Assembly (NCBI GenBank): GCA_002425185.1
Contig: DILT01000007.1
Location: 1 to 52,834, forward strand
Length of the DNA stretch: 52,834 bases
Reading direction: 5' to 3'
From: Flammeovirgaceae bacterium UBA5585
GTDB lineage: Bacteria; Bacteroidota; Bacteroidia; Cytophagales; Cyclobacteriaceae
The position numbers and the translations under genes are program-made. The notes under the pieces were generated by a model, which worked only from the letters and a program-made list of their open reading frames with translations, ran no database searches and was not told where the DNA came from. Shown in pieces: positions 23,964 to 32,755 of this stretch. Numbering within the stretch: position 1 is the stretch's first letter; the number at the start of each line of letters is the position of its first letter.

Positions 23964-25385
23964 ATGAACACAACAACTAAAGCATCATTCCTGTCTGAGG
24001 ATTTTTTACTGCAAAATACTTTTGCCAAAACCCTCTATCACGATTACGCCAAAAACCTTCCCATAATTGATTACCACTGCCACTTGCCGCCAAACGAAAT
24101 TTCCAATAACAGGCAATTTGAAAACATTTCGCAAATATGGCTGGCAGGTGATCACTACAAATGGAGGGCCATGCGCACCCTGGGTATTAAAGAAGAATAT
24201 ATTACCGGTGATGCGCCTGATCGTGAAAAATTCAATCAGTGGGCTTTTACAGTTCCTTATACGGTTCGGAATCCGTTATTCCACTGGACACACCTGGAGC
24301 TACAGCGCTATTTTTCCATTAATGATTTACTGAATCCGGATACAGCAGATAAGATTTACTCAGAAGCAACAGAAAAGCTCAAGACGCCTGCATACGCTAC
24401 CCGTTCGTTGTTACAAAAAATGAATGTTGAGGTGGTGTGCACCACTGACGATCCTGTTGATTCACTCGAATATCACCAGCAAATAAAAAGCGATAAATTC
24501 GGTACGCTCATCCTGCCAACGTTCCGGCCCGATAAAGCTTATGCTGTTGAAAATTCTGTCGCATATACCCAATACCTCGCCCAACTTACCCGGGTTACCG
24601 GTATTCAAATCAATACCTACACCGATTTACTGGACGCCCTGAAAAACAGAATTGAATTCTTTTCAGCGCAGGGTTGCCAACTTTCCGATCACGGACTTGA
24701 GCAACTGTATTTCTTTGACAACCCACCTGCATCCATTGATGCAATCTTTTCGAAGTTAAAAAAACAAGAAACCCTTACCCCTTCGGAAGTTCAGTACTTC
24801 AAATACAACACCCTGCTTGAACTTTGTCGCCTTTACCATCAAAAGGGCTGGACACAACAATTCCATTTAGGTGCCCTGCGCAATACCAATACCCGAATGC
24901 TCAGCACGCTAGGCCCCGATACTGGTTTTGATTCGATCGGTGATTTTTCACAAGCGGTGGCATTGGCCCGTTTTCTTAACGCACTGGACTCAACCAATCA
25001 ACTCACCAAAACTATTCTTTACAATTTAAATCCTTCCGATAATGAAGTAATGGGCACCATGATTGGAAATTTCAATGACGGATCAAGCAAAGGAAAAATA
25101 CAATTCGGATCGGCCTGGTGGTTTCTTGATCAAAAGGATGGAATGGAAAAACAAATCAATGCCTTATCAAACCTTGGTTTGTTAAGTTGTTTTATCGGCA
25201 TGCTTACCGATTCGCGCAGCTTCCTCTCCTACCCGCGACATGAATATTTCAGAAGAATACTTTGCAACCTGATTGGCAAAGATGTTGAACAGGGTGAGTT
25301 ACCTGCTGACGAGAAATGGTTGGGTAAAATTGTTTCCGACATCTGCTACTACAACGCAAAAGCTTATTTCAATTTTAATGCTTAA
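23964..25385 (+). CDS. uxaC: Glucuronate/galacturonate isomerase (UxaC)
   Basis: The 473-residue cytoplasmic enzyme isomerises D-galacturonate to D-tagaturonate (and glucuronate to fructuronate). Its amidohydrolase-like barrel has the metal motif IIDYHCHLPP near residue 35. Further UxaC motifs include WTHLELQRYF, CTTDDPVDSLEYH, FHLGALRNTNTRM and the C-terminal GSAWWFLDQKDGM with SFLSYPRHEYFRRI. It starts 15 bases after lacI and is followed 9 bases later by uxaB, which uses its product. It handles saturated galacturonate released by the GH28 enzyme, while kduI/kduD handle unsaturated ends. Confidence 0.95.
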   Translation: MNTTTKASFLSEDFLLQNTFAKTLYHDYAKNLPIIDYHCHLPPNEISNNRQFENISQIWLAGDHYKWRAMRTLGIKEEYITGDAPDREKFNQWAFTVPYTVRNPLFHWTHLELQRYFSINDLLNPDTADKIYSEATEKLKTPAYATRSLLQKMNVEVVCTTDDPVDSLEYHQQIKSDKFGTLILPTFRPDKAYAVENSVAYTQYLAQLTRVTGIQINTYTDLLDALKNRIEFFSAQGCQLSDHGLEQLYFFDNPPASIDAIFSKLKKQETLTPSEVQYFKYNTLLELCRLYHQKGWTQQFHLGALRNTNTRMLSTLGPDTGFDSIGDFSQAVALARFLNALDSTNQLTKTILYNLNPSDNEVMGTMIGNFNDGSSKGKIQFGSAWWFLDQKDGMEKQINALSNLGLLSCFIGMLTDSRSFLSYPRHEYFRRILCNLIGKDVEQGELPADEKWLGKIVSDICYYNAKAYFNFNA

Positions 25386-25394
25386 TGTTTTCTG

Positions 25395-26834
25395 ATGTTA
25401 AAAAAACTAAATCGTGCCACAACCGGTAGTACTCATCAACATCCTGTAAAGGTAGTGCAGTTTGGTGAGGGTAATTTTTTGCGTGCCTTCGTGGATTGGA
25501 TGGTTGATGTAATGAATGAAAAAACCAATTTCAATGGATCGGTTCAAATCATACAACCCCTGGCCAACGGCTTAGGTGAACTTATAAACAATCAGGATGG
25601 CCTGTATCATGTTGTGCTGAATGGAATACAGAATGGAAAAGCCATAACCGAAACCCGGTTAATTACCAGTGTTACCGGGGTTATCAATCCTTATGAAGAT
25701 TATTCTGTTTTTCTTAAGGTATCTGAGAATCCGGATCTTGAATTTATTGTATCCAATACAACGGAAGCGGGGATAGCCTTTGATAGCAGTGATCAATCAA
25801 TAGATAATTTACCCAAAAGCTTTCCAGGAAAACTGACTGCGTTACTTGAGCATCGTTTTCAATTCTTTAAAGGCCAACATGATAAAGCACTCACGATTAT
25901 ACCCTGTGAACTCATTGATAAAAATGGTGATGAGCTGAGAAAAACCATTCTTCAATACGCTGAACACTGGCAACTTTCTTCAGCTTTTAAGCAATGGATT
26001 ACCGAACACACCACCTTCTGCAATACCCTGGTAGACAGAATTGTACCGGGTTACCCGAGAGAAACCATTAACACCATTCAAGATCAGACAGGTTTTGAAG
26101 ATAAGCTGGTGGTTATGGCCGAACCCTTTCACCTTTGGGTAATTGAAGGACCTGCCGCTTTAAAGGATAAATTTCCTGCCGATAAAGCCGGGCTCGATGT
26201 AAAATTTGTGACGGATCAGTCACCCTACCGTACCCGAAAAGTAAGGATATTAAATGGAGCACATACGGCCATGGTGCCGGTTGCTTACCTGCACGGGCTG
26301 CGTACCGTTCAAGAATCTGTGGAAAATAATTTTACCGGTGAATTCATTCGAGCGGTAATCTATGAGGAGATTATCCCTACACTTGATTTACCCAAAGAAG
26401 AACTCGATGATTTTGCAGCGAGCGTATTGGAGCGATTTAAGAATCCATTTATCCGCCATGAACTGGCATCCATTGCATTAAACTCAATCTCGAAATTTAA
26501 AGTACGTGTGCTTCCATCCTTACTTCAATACATTGAACGGACCGGCAAAATACCGAACAGGCTGGCATATTCTTTTGCAGCCATGATCAGGTTTTATAAT
26601 GGAAGCTGGAAAGGAGTAGAACTGCCCGTGAAAGACACGCCTGAAGTTCTTGGTCATTTCGCAAAAGCATGGAACCAGTCCACACTTGAAAAAACAGTTA
26701 ATCGTATTCTTTCTAACATATCCCTGTGGGACATGGACCTATCCACCATTGATGGGCTTGGGTCAACCATTTCAAAATACCTGGCTGAAATCGATAAAGC
26801 CGAAAAAAAGGATGAGGCACTGACGATTTTATAA
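25395..26834 (+). CDS. uxaB: Tagaturonate reductase (altronate oxidoreductase, UxaB)
   Basis: The 479-residue NADH-dependent enzyme reduces tagaturonate to altronate. It belongs to the mannitol-dehydrogenase family. The N-terminal nucleotide-binding segment is VVQFGEGNFLRAFVDWM, the middle has SNTTEAGIAF and DRIVPGYPRE, and the catalytic C-terminal domain begins at RKVRILNGAHTAMVPVAYL. Those motifs, the length and the partner uxaC favour UxaB over the related fructuronate reductase. It is the last gene of the plus-strand operon. The next enzyme, altronate dehydratase (UxaA), is not in the window. Confidence 0.93.
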   Translation: MLKKLNRATTGSTHQHPVKVVQFGEGNFLRAFVDWMVDVMNEKTNFNGSVQIIQPLANGLGELINNQDGLYHVVLNGIQNGKAITETRLITSVTGVINPYEDYSVFLKVSENPDLEFIVSNTTEAGIAFDSSDQSIDNLPKSFPGKLTALLEHRFQFFKGQHDKALTIIPCELIDKNGDELRKTILQYAEHWQLSSAFKQWITEHTTFCNTLVDRIVPGYPRETINTIQDQTGFEDKLVVMAEPFHLWVIEGPAALKDKFPADKAGLDVKFVTDQSPYRTRKVRILNGAHTAMVPVAYLHGLRTVQESVENNFTGEFIRAVIYEEIIPTLDLPKEELDDFAASVLERFKNPFIRHELASIALNSISKFKVRVLPSLLQYIERTGKIPNRLAYSFAAMIRFYNGSWKGVELPVKDTPEVLGHFAKAWNQSTLEKTVNRILSNISLWDMDLSTIDGLGSTISKYLAEIDKAEKKDEALTIL

Positions 26835-26858
26835 ACCAGAACTACTGAATGTCGTTGA

Positions 26859-27446
26859 TTAAAACACCTCCTGCACCTGACATACATTAATTTCTTCTTC
26901 ACGATTCCCTTTTGGCGTAGGGTATAAAATTTTGTTACTGCTGTAATCAATGGTCATTTTATTGCGCGACAACACATCAGCCCCAAGAATGCCAACAATA
27001 GTTATTTTATCATGAGCCTTTATAGTTGAAAGCAACCGGTATAAGTCTTGCGCCTTGGGCCTTTGCTTTATCGTAAGATCGCCCAGTTTCAGGCTACAGC
27101 CATAAGTTTCCAACAGTTCGGTTGAGCCTCCAAGGCCGGTCATGTCCATTTTATCTTGCCGCGCGATCTCAAACCCAAAGTAAGATGCTTTGGCAGCATG
27201 GACAATGGTAATGGATGCGCCCGTATCAACGATCATCCAGGCCGGCTTTCCGTTAATCTGTACTTTTACAATTGGTATTTTTCCATTTAAAGTTTGAAAG
27301 GGAAGTGCGCTATAGTTGGAATCTCCATGTACACGTTGTGCCGGGGTTGGGTAATAACCAAACACCAACAACAGGATCATCAACCATTTGGCAAATGAAT
27401 CCTTAACTTCACCTGCACGAACTGATCTTTCAATGCATTGCACCAT
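26859..27446 (-). CDS. Secreted retropepsin-like aspartic protease
   Basis: The 195-residue protein has a hydrophobic export segment (WLMILLLVFGYYPTPAQ), then one retropepsin-type domain. It contains the catalytic triad motif VDTGASITIV after KPAWMI, a flap region, and the C-terminal GILGADVLSRNKMTIDYS, where the hydrophobic-hydrophobic-Gly element precedes the last strands. A single-domain protease of this type would need to dimerise. The substrate is unknown; small periplasmic proteases of this family are common in Bacteroidota. It is convergent with uxaB, with only 24 bases between, and has no evident link to pectin metabolism. Confidence 0.75.
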   Translation of the reverse strand: MVQCIERSVRAGEVKDSFAKWLMILLLVFGYYPTPAQRVHGDSNYSALPFQTLNGKIPIVKVQINGKPAWMIVDTGASITIVHAAKASYFGFEIARQDKMDMTGLGGSTELLETYGCSLKLGDLTIKQRPKAQDLYRLLSTIKAHDKITIVGILGADVLSRNKMTIDYSSNKILYPTPKGNREEEINVCQVQEVF

Positions 27447-27660
27447 AACATCATTTATTAGCGCCTTAAAAAAGCAAACTTCTAAATTGCTATGCTGTGG
27501 TATTAGATTAACGCTAACCCTGTAAGGACATACTACATGAAAATTTCAAAAAGGAATATTTCGGCAGGCAAATGCTTTTCGTAGGGTGATTTTGTTGTTT
27601 GTCTAAGAAAGTTGAATCAATCGGTATCTTTTCCTGATCTTCATCGTAAAAAAAGAAATA

Positions 27661-28800
27661 ATGAGGGACGACAGCACCGTACTAGACCTAAGGCTTGAAA
27701 AGTTCAGGATTGTATTTCATGTTTTGTTTTGGCTTGGGGTTGTTGCCTATGAAGGATTAGTGTGGGGCTTGGTGGATGGCCAGTACGGCCAGCGACTGCT
27801 GAGCTCGCTGGTTGATCTGCCTGTGAAAATCAGCGCAGCATATTTCACATTGTACATATTGGTTGATCGGTTCCTCATTAAAAAGAAGTACACCGCCTTC
27901 CTGATTCTGTTATTTACCTCCATGCTTGGATTTGGGGTATTGTCGCGCATACTGGCTTACTACATCATCTACCCCATGTTTTATCCTGATGCCACGGCCG
28001 TTCCATTGTTTTACCTGCCTAAAATATTGATTATGATTTTTTCCATTTATTCCCTGGTCGGTATAATTACTTCATTCCACCTGATCCGTCATTGGTACAG
28101 GAACCAACAAGCTGCACAGGAATTTGAGCGTTCACGTCAGGCTTTGGAAAATGAAATGCTGGAGGCCAAATTGAAGTTTTTAAAGTCTCAAATCAATCCT
28201 CATTTTTTGTTTAACACCCTCAATAACCTGTATGTGCTTGCGTTGGATCAATCCACGCGTACTCCTGAAGTGATCCATCGCCTGTCAGAATTAACGAGTT
28301 ATATGCTTCACGAAGGAAACCACAAACTGGTAAGCCTGGAGCAGGAGTTGCACTACATCCAAAATTACATGGAGTTGGAACGAATACGGTACGACTCTAC
28401 GGTAGATATAGCGTTAACCATTCATGGCAATATTTCAGGTATACAGATTGCACCCCTTTTATTGTTACCCTTTGTTGAAAATGCGTTCAAACACGGATTA
28501 AGTTCAGGACTTAGTGGAGGGTGGCTGCGCCTTGATATCTACTATTCAGCCGGGTGGTTGACGGTTAAGGTAGAAAACAGTAAAACTGATTCAGTAAAAA
28601 AATACTTACCAAAATCGGGGATTGGGCTACAGAATGTTCGTAGCCGTTTGGATTTAATTTATACCGATTGTTATTCACTAAACATCGTTAATGAACGACA
28701 ACTGCATTCGGTAATACTAAAGATTAACGTAGGCGAACCACAAACAATAACCGTTGCTGAAGAACAAACTCAAGCTACCTATGAAATGCCTGATTATTGA
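27661..28800 (+). CDS. LytS-type sensor histidine kinase
   Basis: The 379-residue membrane kinase has four predicted membrane helices in residues about 15-150 (HVLFWLGVVAYEGLVWGL, KISAAYFTLYILV, AFLILLFTSMLGFGVLS, LIMIFSIYSLVGIITSFHL). A short coiled coil comes next (RSRQALENEMLEAKLKFL). The His_kinase domain follows with the phosphoacceptor motif SQINPHFLFNTLNN. The ATP-binding boxes are IAPLLLLPFVENAFKHG and SGIGLQNVRSRLDL. It has no extracytoplasmic sensor domain, so the membrane part itself may sense. It overlaps the LytTR regulator by 20 bases, which makes them a cognate pair. The signal is unknown. Confidence 0.9.
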   Translation: MRDDSTVLDLRLEKFRIVFHVLFWLGVVAYEGLVWGLVDGQYGQRLLSSLVDLPVKISAAYFTLYILVDRFLIKKKYTAFLILLFTSMLGFGVLSRILAYYIIYPMFYPDATAVPLFYLPKILIMIFSIYSLVGIITSFHLIRHWYRNQQAAQEFERSRQALENEMLEAKLKFLKSQINPHFLFNTLNNLYVLALDQSTRTPEVIHRLSELTSYMLHEGNHKLVSLEQELHYIQNYMELERIRYDSTVDIALTIHGNISGIQIAPLLLLPFVENAFKHGLSSGLSGGWLRLDIYYSAGWLTVKVENSKTDSVKKYLPKSGIGLQNVRSRLDLIYTDCYSLNIVNERQLHSVILKINVGEPQTITVAEEQTQATYEMPDY

Positions 28801-29512
28801 CGATGAGCCATTAGCCCGCGTGTTGTTGGAGAAATATATTAATCGTGTAGAAGGGCTTTCACTGGTTAAAAGTTTTCCGAATGCTGTTGAAGCATTTTCA
28901 TTTTTACAGCATACACCGGTAGACTTACTTCTATTGGATATCCAAATGCCCCAAATAACAGGGCTTGAACTGATCAGTTCGTTAAAACAAAAACCGAGGG
29001 TAATATTTACCACGGCTTACCGCGATTTTGCATACGAAGCATACGATTTGGATGCGGTTGACTATTTATTGAAACCCATTTCATTCGACAGGTTTTTGCG
29101 GAGCATCAGTAAGGTGTATCAGCTTTCCCAACCTCCAGCAAAGGTACCCGAGCAACCTGAAACCTTAAATGCTCACAACAGCGCTTACATTTATTTAAAA
29201 GATGGACGCACCATGGTAAAGGTTTTGTTGCACGATATTATTTACATAGAAAGCTTGCGCGATTACATTCGTGTAAAAACAACCGGAAAACCAGTAGTAT
29301 CTTACCAGAAAATAGGACACATGGAGAATAAGTTACCCGCAAAGCAATTCCTGCGTGTACACCGATCGTACATTATTTCGCTCGAAAAAGTCACTTCTTA
29401 CACCATGAACCATGTACGGCTTAATGAATTTGAAATACCGATAGGAAGGCTATATAAAAACGAAGCCCTGAAAGTACTTAACAGGAATAACTACCTGGCC
29501 GATACCGTGTAA
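28781..29512 (+). CDS. LytTR-family response regulator
   Basis: The 243-residue regulator has an N-terminal receiver domain (CLIIDDEPLAR acidic pocket, LLLLDIQMPQ with phospho-Asp, TTAYRDFAYEAYDLDAVDYLLKP with conserved Thr and Lys). The LytTR DNA-binding domain from about residue 140 contains YIYLKDGRTMVKV, IIYIESLRDYIRV and FLRVHRSYII. I chose the ATG at 28781 because MKCLIIDDEP is the normal receiver start; the reading from 28754 only adds residues within the kinase gene. It is phosphorylated presumably by the overlapping LytS-type kinase. Targets are not evident from the window. Confidence 0.9.
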   Translation: MKCLIIDDEPLARVLLEKYINRVEGLSLVKSFPNAVEAFSFLQHTPVDLLLLDIQMPQITGLELISSLKQKPRVIFTTAYRDFAYEAYDLDAVDYLLKPISFDRFLRSISKVYQLSQPPAKVPEQPETLNAHNSAYIYLKDGRTMVKVLLHDIIYIESLRDYIRVKTTGKPVVSYQKIGHMENKLPAKQFLRVHRSYIISLEKVTSYTMNHVRLNEFEIPIGRLYKNEALKVLNRNNYLADTV

Positions 29513-29526
29513 TTACGCGTTAAAAA

Positions 29527-29616
29527 TGGCGGAGAGACAGGGATTCGAACCCTGGATCCACTTACGCGGATAACGGTTTTCGAGACCGTCCCATTCAACC
29601 ACTCTGGCATCTCTCC
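29527..29616 (-). tRNA. tRNA-Ser (anticodon CGA)
   Basis: Read on the minus strand, the acceptor arm GGAGAGA at 29616-29610 pairs with TCTCTCC at 29537-29531. G is the discriminator base and CCA is encoded (29529-29527). The anticodon stem ACGGT/ACCGT encloses CTCGAAA, giving CGA, which reads UCG. The long variable arm (TATCCGCGTAAGTGGA) and the T-loop GGTTCGAATCC are typical of serine tRNA. It lies alone between the LytTR gene and the OsmC gene. Confidence 0.95.
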
Positions 29617-29676
29617 TTTGGTTTTCTCAGCACTTAAAGTTAGCTTCACAAATCCAATTCAAAAGTAAAATCCACT

Positions 29677-30087
29677 ATGAAACGTAAAGCAACAGCCGTT
29701 TGGCAAGGTTCCGGTAAAGAAGGCAACGGTCATTTGAGCACACAAAGTACCGTATTAAACAAAACGCAATATTCCTTCAGCTCACGCTTCGAAGAAGGTA
29801 TTGGTACAAACCCCGAAGAACTCATCGCTGCGGCTCATGCAGGCTGCTTTACCATGAAGTTAAGTTTTGTATTGGGCGAGGCCGGATTCAAACCCAACGA
29901 ATTATCAACCACCTGCACCATTACACTGGAAAACGGGGCTGTAACAAACTCAGACCTGGTGCTGAAGGCTAACGTTCCCGGCATTTCAAAGGAAAAATTT
30001 GATGAGTGTGCGGAGAATGCAAAGGCCAATTGCCCCATTTCGAAATTGCTGAACACAACTATTTCCTTAACAGCATCATTAACCTGA
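29677..30087 (+). CDS. OsmC-family peroxiredoxin-like protein
   Basis: The 136-residue cytoplasmic protein belongs to the OsmC/Ohr superfamily, which reduces organic hydroperoxides with a reactive cysteine pair. The first cysteine is in AAAHAGCFTMKLS and the second in ENAKANCPISKLLN, as in OsmC. GIGTNPEELIAA and the N-terminal ATAVWQGSGKEGNG start are also characteristic of the OsmC rather than the Ohr branch. The length is normal. It is a single gene, convergent with the permease gene 18 bases further on. Confidence 0.9.
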   Translation: MKRKATAVWQGSGKEGNGHLSTQSTVLNKTQYSFSSRFEEGIGTNPEELIAAAHAGCFTMKLSFVLGEAGFKPNELSTTCTITLENGAVTNSDLVLKANVPGISKEKFDECAENAKANCPISKLLNTTISLTASLT

Positions 30088-30105
30088 TCCGTTAAAGATA
30101 AGGCA

Positions 30106-31341
30106 CTATTCGAACCGAAGCGATTCAATAGGATCGAGTTTGGAAGCTTTATGTGCAGGGTAATAACCTGCCAGTAATCCAACCAAAACACAAACAAAAA
30201 GCCCGAAGAAAATCCACACCCATGGAATAATGTAGCTTTCCATGCCTAAAAAGCGCGCACCCAGGTTGCCGATACCAATACCCAACAACACACCTAACGC
30301 GCCACCCAACAGGCACACCACGATAGCTTCGGTTACAAACTGCTGGCGGATGCGCAGGGGCGTTGCCCCCAATGCTTTGCGTACGCCAATTTCACGCGTA
30401 CGTTCTGTTACCGAAACCAACATAATATTCATGAGCGCTATCGATGAGCCCAATAATGTTACAAAGCCAATTAAAAAACCGGCCGTGCGTACATAGCCGG
30501 CTAACTGAGCGGTTCGCTCAGCCAACGATACACTGCGCTCCAACTGGAAGGAATTTTCGTTACCCACATGGTCTTGCCGGATTCTGCGCATAACACCGGT
30601 AGCTTCGCCCATGGCATCATCAACATTGTTAATATCCTCTACCCCTACTGTTAAACGATACCATAAGCTTCGTCCTTTCGCCATCTGATTGGCCACACGA
30701 ATAGGTACGATAACCATGTTATCAAAATTACCTTCAAAGGATTGTCCCTTTTCGATAATTACACCAATCACTTTAAACTGCCCACCGAGAAAGGATATCT
30801 TCTCACCGATCGGATTTTCATTTTCTTTGAATAAGGTGGTAAATATTTTGTGCCCGATAATTACCACCTGCGTTCCATACTCAATCTCAATCGGAGAAAA
30901 ATTTCTGCCTTGCTTTATGTCAAGCCCCTTAATGGTTACGTAGTTTTCATTTGCCCCCAAAACTGTAACATTGGGATTCGTCTTATTCGACAAACGCTTC
31001 ACCTCTGCTATTTGGGTTAAATTAGCCGATAAACTTACTGTAGCCGGAAAATTGTATTGATTAGTAAAGCGAATTACCTCGTTAAATTTAAGATTTGGGT
31101 ATAGTTTTTCAGTTACACCTTGTGTGCTCCCTCCGCGGTTGGTTTTAGAAGTAATGTCGAACGTATTTGCGCCAAGGGAAGAAAGACTGCTGTTAATGGA
31201 CTTCTCAACACCATCCACAGCTGTTAGCGCTCCTACAAGGGCAGTTATTCCAATGGCTACAATGAGTGCGGTTAACACAGACCTGAGCAGGTTAGCCTGC
31301 ACCGACCGTAAACCCTCCCGCATATTTTCTATTACGTTCAT
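30106..31341 (-). CDS. MacB-like ABC transporter permease (FtsX domain)
   Basis: The 411-residue inner-membrane protein has the MacB topology. There is one N-terminal helix (VLTALIVAIGITALVGALTAV) after an amphipathic ENMREGLRSVQANLLRS start. A periplasmic core of about 230 residues follows (VTVLGANENYVTIKGLDIKQGRNF, GEKISFLGGQFKVIGVI). Then come three C-terminal helices around ERTREIGVRKALGATPLRIR, the FtsX coupling segment, and GLFVCVLVGLLAGYYPAHKAS. The C-terminal LDPIESLRFE is the usual family ending. It needs an ATP-binding subunit and usually a periplasmic adaptor, but neither is encoded next to it. The substrate is unknown. Confidence 0.88.
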   Translation of the reverse strand: MNVIENMREGLRSVQANLLRSVLTALIVAIGITALVGALTAVDGVEKSINSSLSSLGANTFDITSKTNRGGSTQGVTEKLYPNLKFNEVIRFTNQYNFPATVSLSANLTQIAEVKRLSNKTNPNVTVLGANENYVTIKGLDIKQGRNFSPIEIEYGTQVVIIGHKIFTTLFKENENPIGEKISFLGGQFKVIGVIIEKGQSFEGNFDNMVIVPIRVANQMAKGRSLWYRLTVGVEDINNVDDAMGEATGVMRRIRQDHVGNENSFQLERSVSLAERTAQLAGYVRTAGFLIGFVTLLGSSIALMNIMLVSVTERTREIGVRKALGATPLRIRQQFVTEAIVVCLLGGALGVLLGIGIGNLGARFLGMESYIIPWVWIFFGLFVCVLVGLLAGYYPAHKASKLDPIESLRFE

Positions 31342-31412
31342 AAACTGTTTTAATACATCAATACGTTGATCAATACGGGCTAAATGTTACACACATGCCT
31401 GCTTTTTTATTT

Positions 31413-31446
31413 TTTGAGGCACTTTTTACAAAAAGACCTAAATTTG
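31413..31446 (+). promoter_or_regulatory. Promoter of the 'asparagine synthetase B' gene
   Basis: TAAATTTG at 31439-31446 matches the Bacteroidota -7 box TAnnTTTG exactly. TTTG at 31413-31416 lies 22 bases upstream, close to the usual 19-21 spacing for the -33 element. The predicted start of transcription, near 31453, leaves a short leader to the ATG at 31472. Confidence 0.55.
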
Positions 31447-31471
31447 ATAGCAGTAATAAACGTAAAACTAC

Positions 31472-32749
31472 ATGTATTGGGTTATGGATAAGATGCGGGG
31501 TATAATTTTAGTTGGATTATTACTGGTTGGCAGCCTGGTGAAGGCCAATTACCTGTTCATTCCAATGGATGATCGGCAATCCAACCATTTAAAGGCGTAT
31601 GGTATTGCCTATTGGATTTTGCGAAGCGAAACAGAAGTTGACTGGTTGCTCAATTACGGGGGTGGCAGTTTTATGGTAAAATTTCACCCGGCTATCCAAA
31701 ATGAGTTGATCATACGGGGCGTAAGTTTCGATGTAATCTCAGATGCGCAGGCCAACCAGATCATCAGCGAAATTGCAAGCCCTGCCGTGAACTACGACAT
31801 TATGAAGTTGGAAAAGTATCCGCGCATAGCGGTGTATTCGCCAAAAACCGCACAACCGTGGGACGATGCCGTTACTCTTGTTCTTACCTATGCCGAAATA
31901 CCCTATGACGTTGTATATGATGACGAAATACTAGCCGGTGTTTTACCCAAATACGATTGGCTTCACCTTCACCATGAAGATTTTACAGGACAGTATGGAA
32001 AATTCTATGGCTCATTCTCCAATATGCCCTGGTACATTGAAGCGCAACGCGATGCTGAAGAAACAGCGCGCAGAAACGGTTTTCATAAAGTATCACAATT
32101 AAAACTGGCCGTAGCCAAACGGATAAAAGAGTTTGTTGCCGGTGGTGGTTTTATGTTTGCCATGTGTTCAGCCACCGACAGTTACGACATAGCGCTGGCC
32201 GCTGAAGGCGTTGACATCTGCGAACGCATGTTCGATGGCGATCCGGCTGATCCGCAGGCGCAGGAAAAAATCGACTTTGAAAAAACATTAGCCTTCACCG
32301 ATTTTAAACTGGTACGCGATCCGTACCAATATGAATTTTCCTCAATTGACAACCCGCCAAATGAACGCGGACTTCGCCAGGCAAACGATTATTTTTCGCT
32401 CTTTGAATTTTCGGCCAAGTGGGATCCCATCCCCACTATGCTAACGCAAAATCATTCGCGGGTGATTAAGGGATTCTTCGGACAGACTACCGGATTTAAA
32501 AAGAATCTGATTAAACCTGAGGCAGTTATTATGGCGGAGAATAAAGACATCAAGGAAGTCAAATACCTGCATGGTGTTCTTGGCAAAGGTTTTTGGACAT
32601 TTTATGGCGGACACGATCCGGAAGATTACCAACACCAGGTTGGTGAGGAGCATACAGATCTTAATCAGCATCCCAATTCACCCGGCTACAGGCTGATTTT
32701 AAATAATGTTCTGTTTCCGGCTGCGAAAAAGAAAAAGCAGAAAACATGA
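31472..32749 (+). CDS. Conserved Bacteroidota protein, often misnamed asparagine synthetase B
   Basis: The 425-residue protein has a signal peptide (IILVGLLLVGSLVKA) and matches a conserved Bacteroidota family commonly labelled asparagine synthetase B. It lacks both the N-terminal Cys of a glutamine amidotransferase and the ATP-pyrophosphatase loop of true AsnB. Visible blocks are NYLFIPMDDRQSNHLKAYG, YGGGSFMVKFHPAIQ, a GATase1-like Rossmann region (IAVYSPKTAQPWDDAV, YDWLHLHHEDFTGQYG, FVAGGGFMFAMCSATDSYDI), and FWTFYGGHDPEDYQH. The export signal argues against a cytoplasmic biosynthetic role. In-frame ATGs at 31484 and 31493 are alternative starts. It is convergent with the miaE-like gene, with 6 bases between. 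Confidence 0.8.
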   Translation: MYWVMDKMRGIILVGLLLVGSLVKANYLFIPMDDRQSNHLKAYGIAYWILRSETEVDWLLNYGGGSFMVKFHPAIQNELIIRGVSFDVISDAQANQIISEIASPAVNYDIMKLEKYPRIAVYSPKTAQPWDDAVTLVLTYAEIPYDVVYDDEILAGVLPKYDWLHLHHEDFTGQYGKFYGSFSNMPWYIEAQRDAEETARRNGFHKVSQLKLAVAKRIKEFVAGGGFMFAMCSATDSYDIALAAEGVDICERMFDGDPADPQAQEKIDFEKTLAFTDFKLVRDPYQYEFSSIDNPPNERGLRQANDYFSLFEFSAKWDPIPTMLTQNHSRVIKGFFGQTTGFKKNLIKPEAVIMAENKDIKEVKYLHGVLGKGFWTFYGGHDPEDYQHQVGEEHTDLNQHPNSPGYRLILNNVLFPAAKKKKQKT

Positions 32750-32755
32750 TGCAGG

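Noticed and set aside
27447..27660. An RNA gene or riboswitch in the gap before the LytS kinase
   Set aside because: No conserved fold or terminator was recognised; it probably holds only the two divergent promoters.
31472..32749. Asparagine synthetase B as a functional name
   Set aside because: The defining catalytic motifs of AsnB are missing and an export signal is present.
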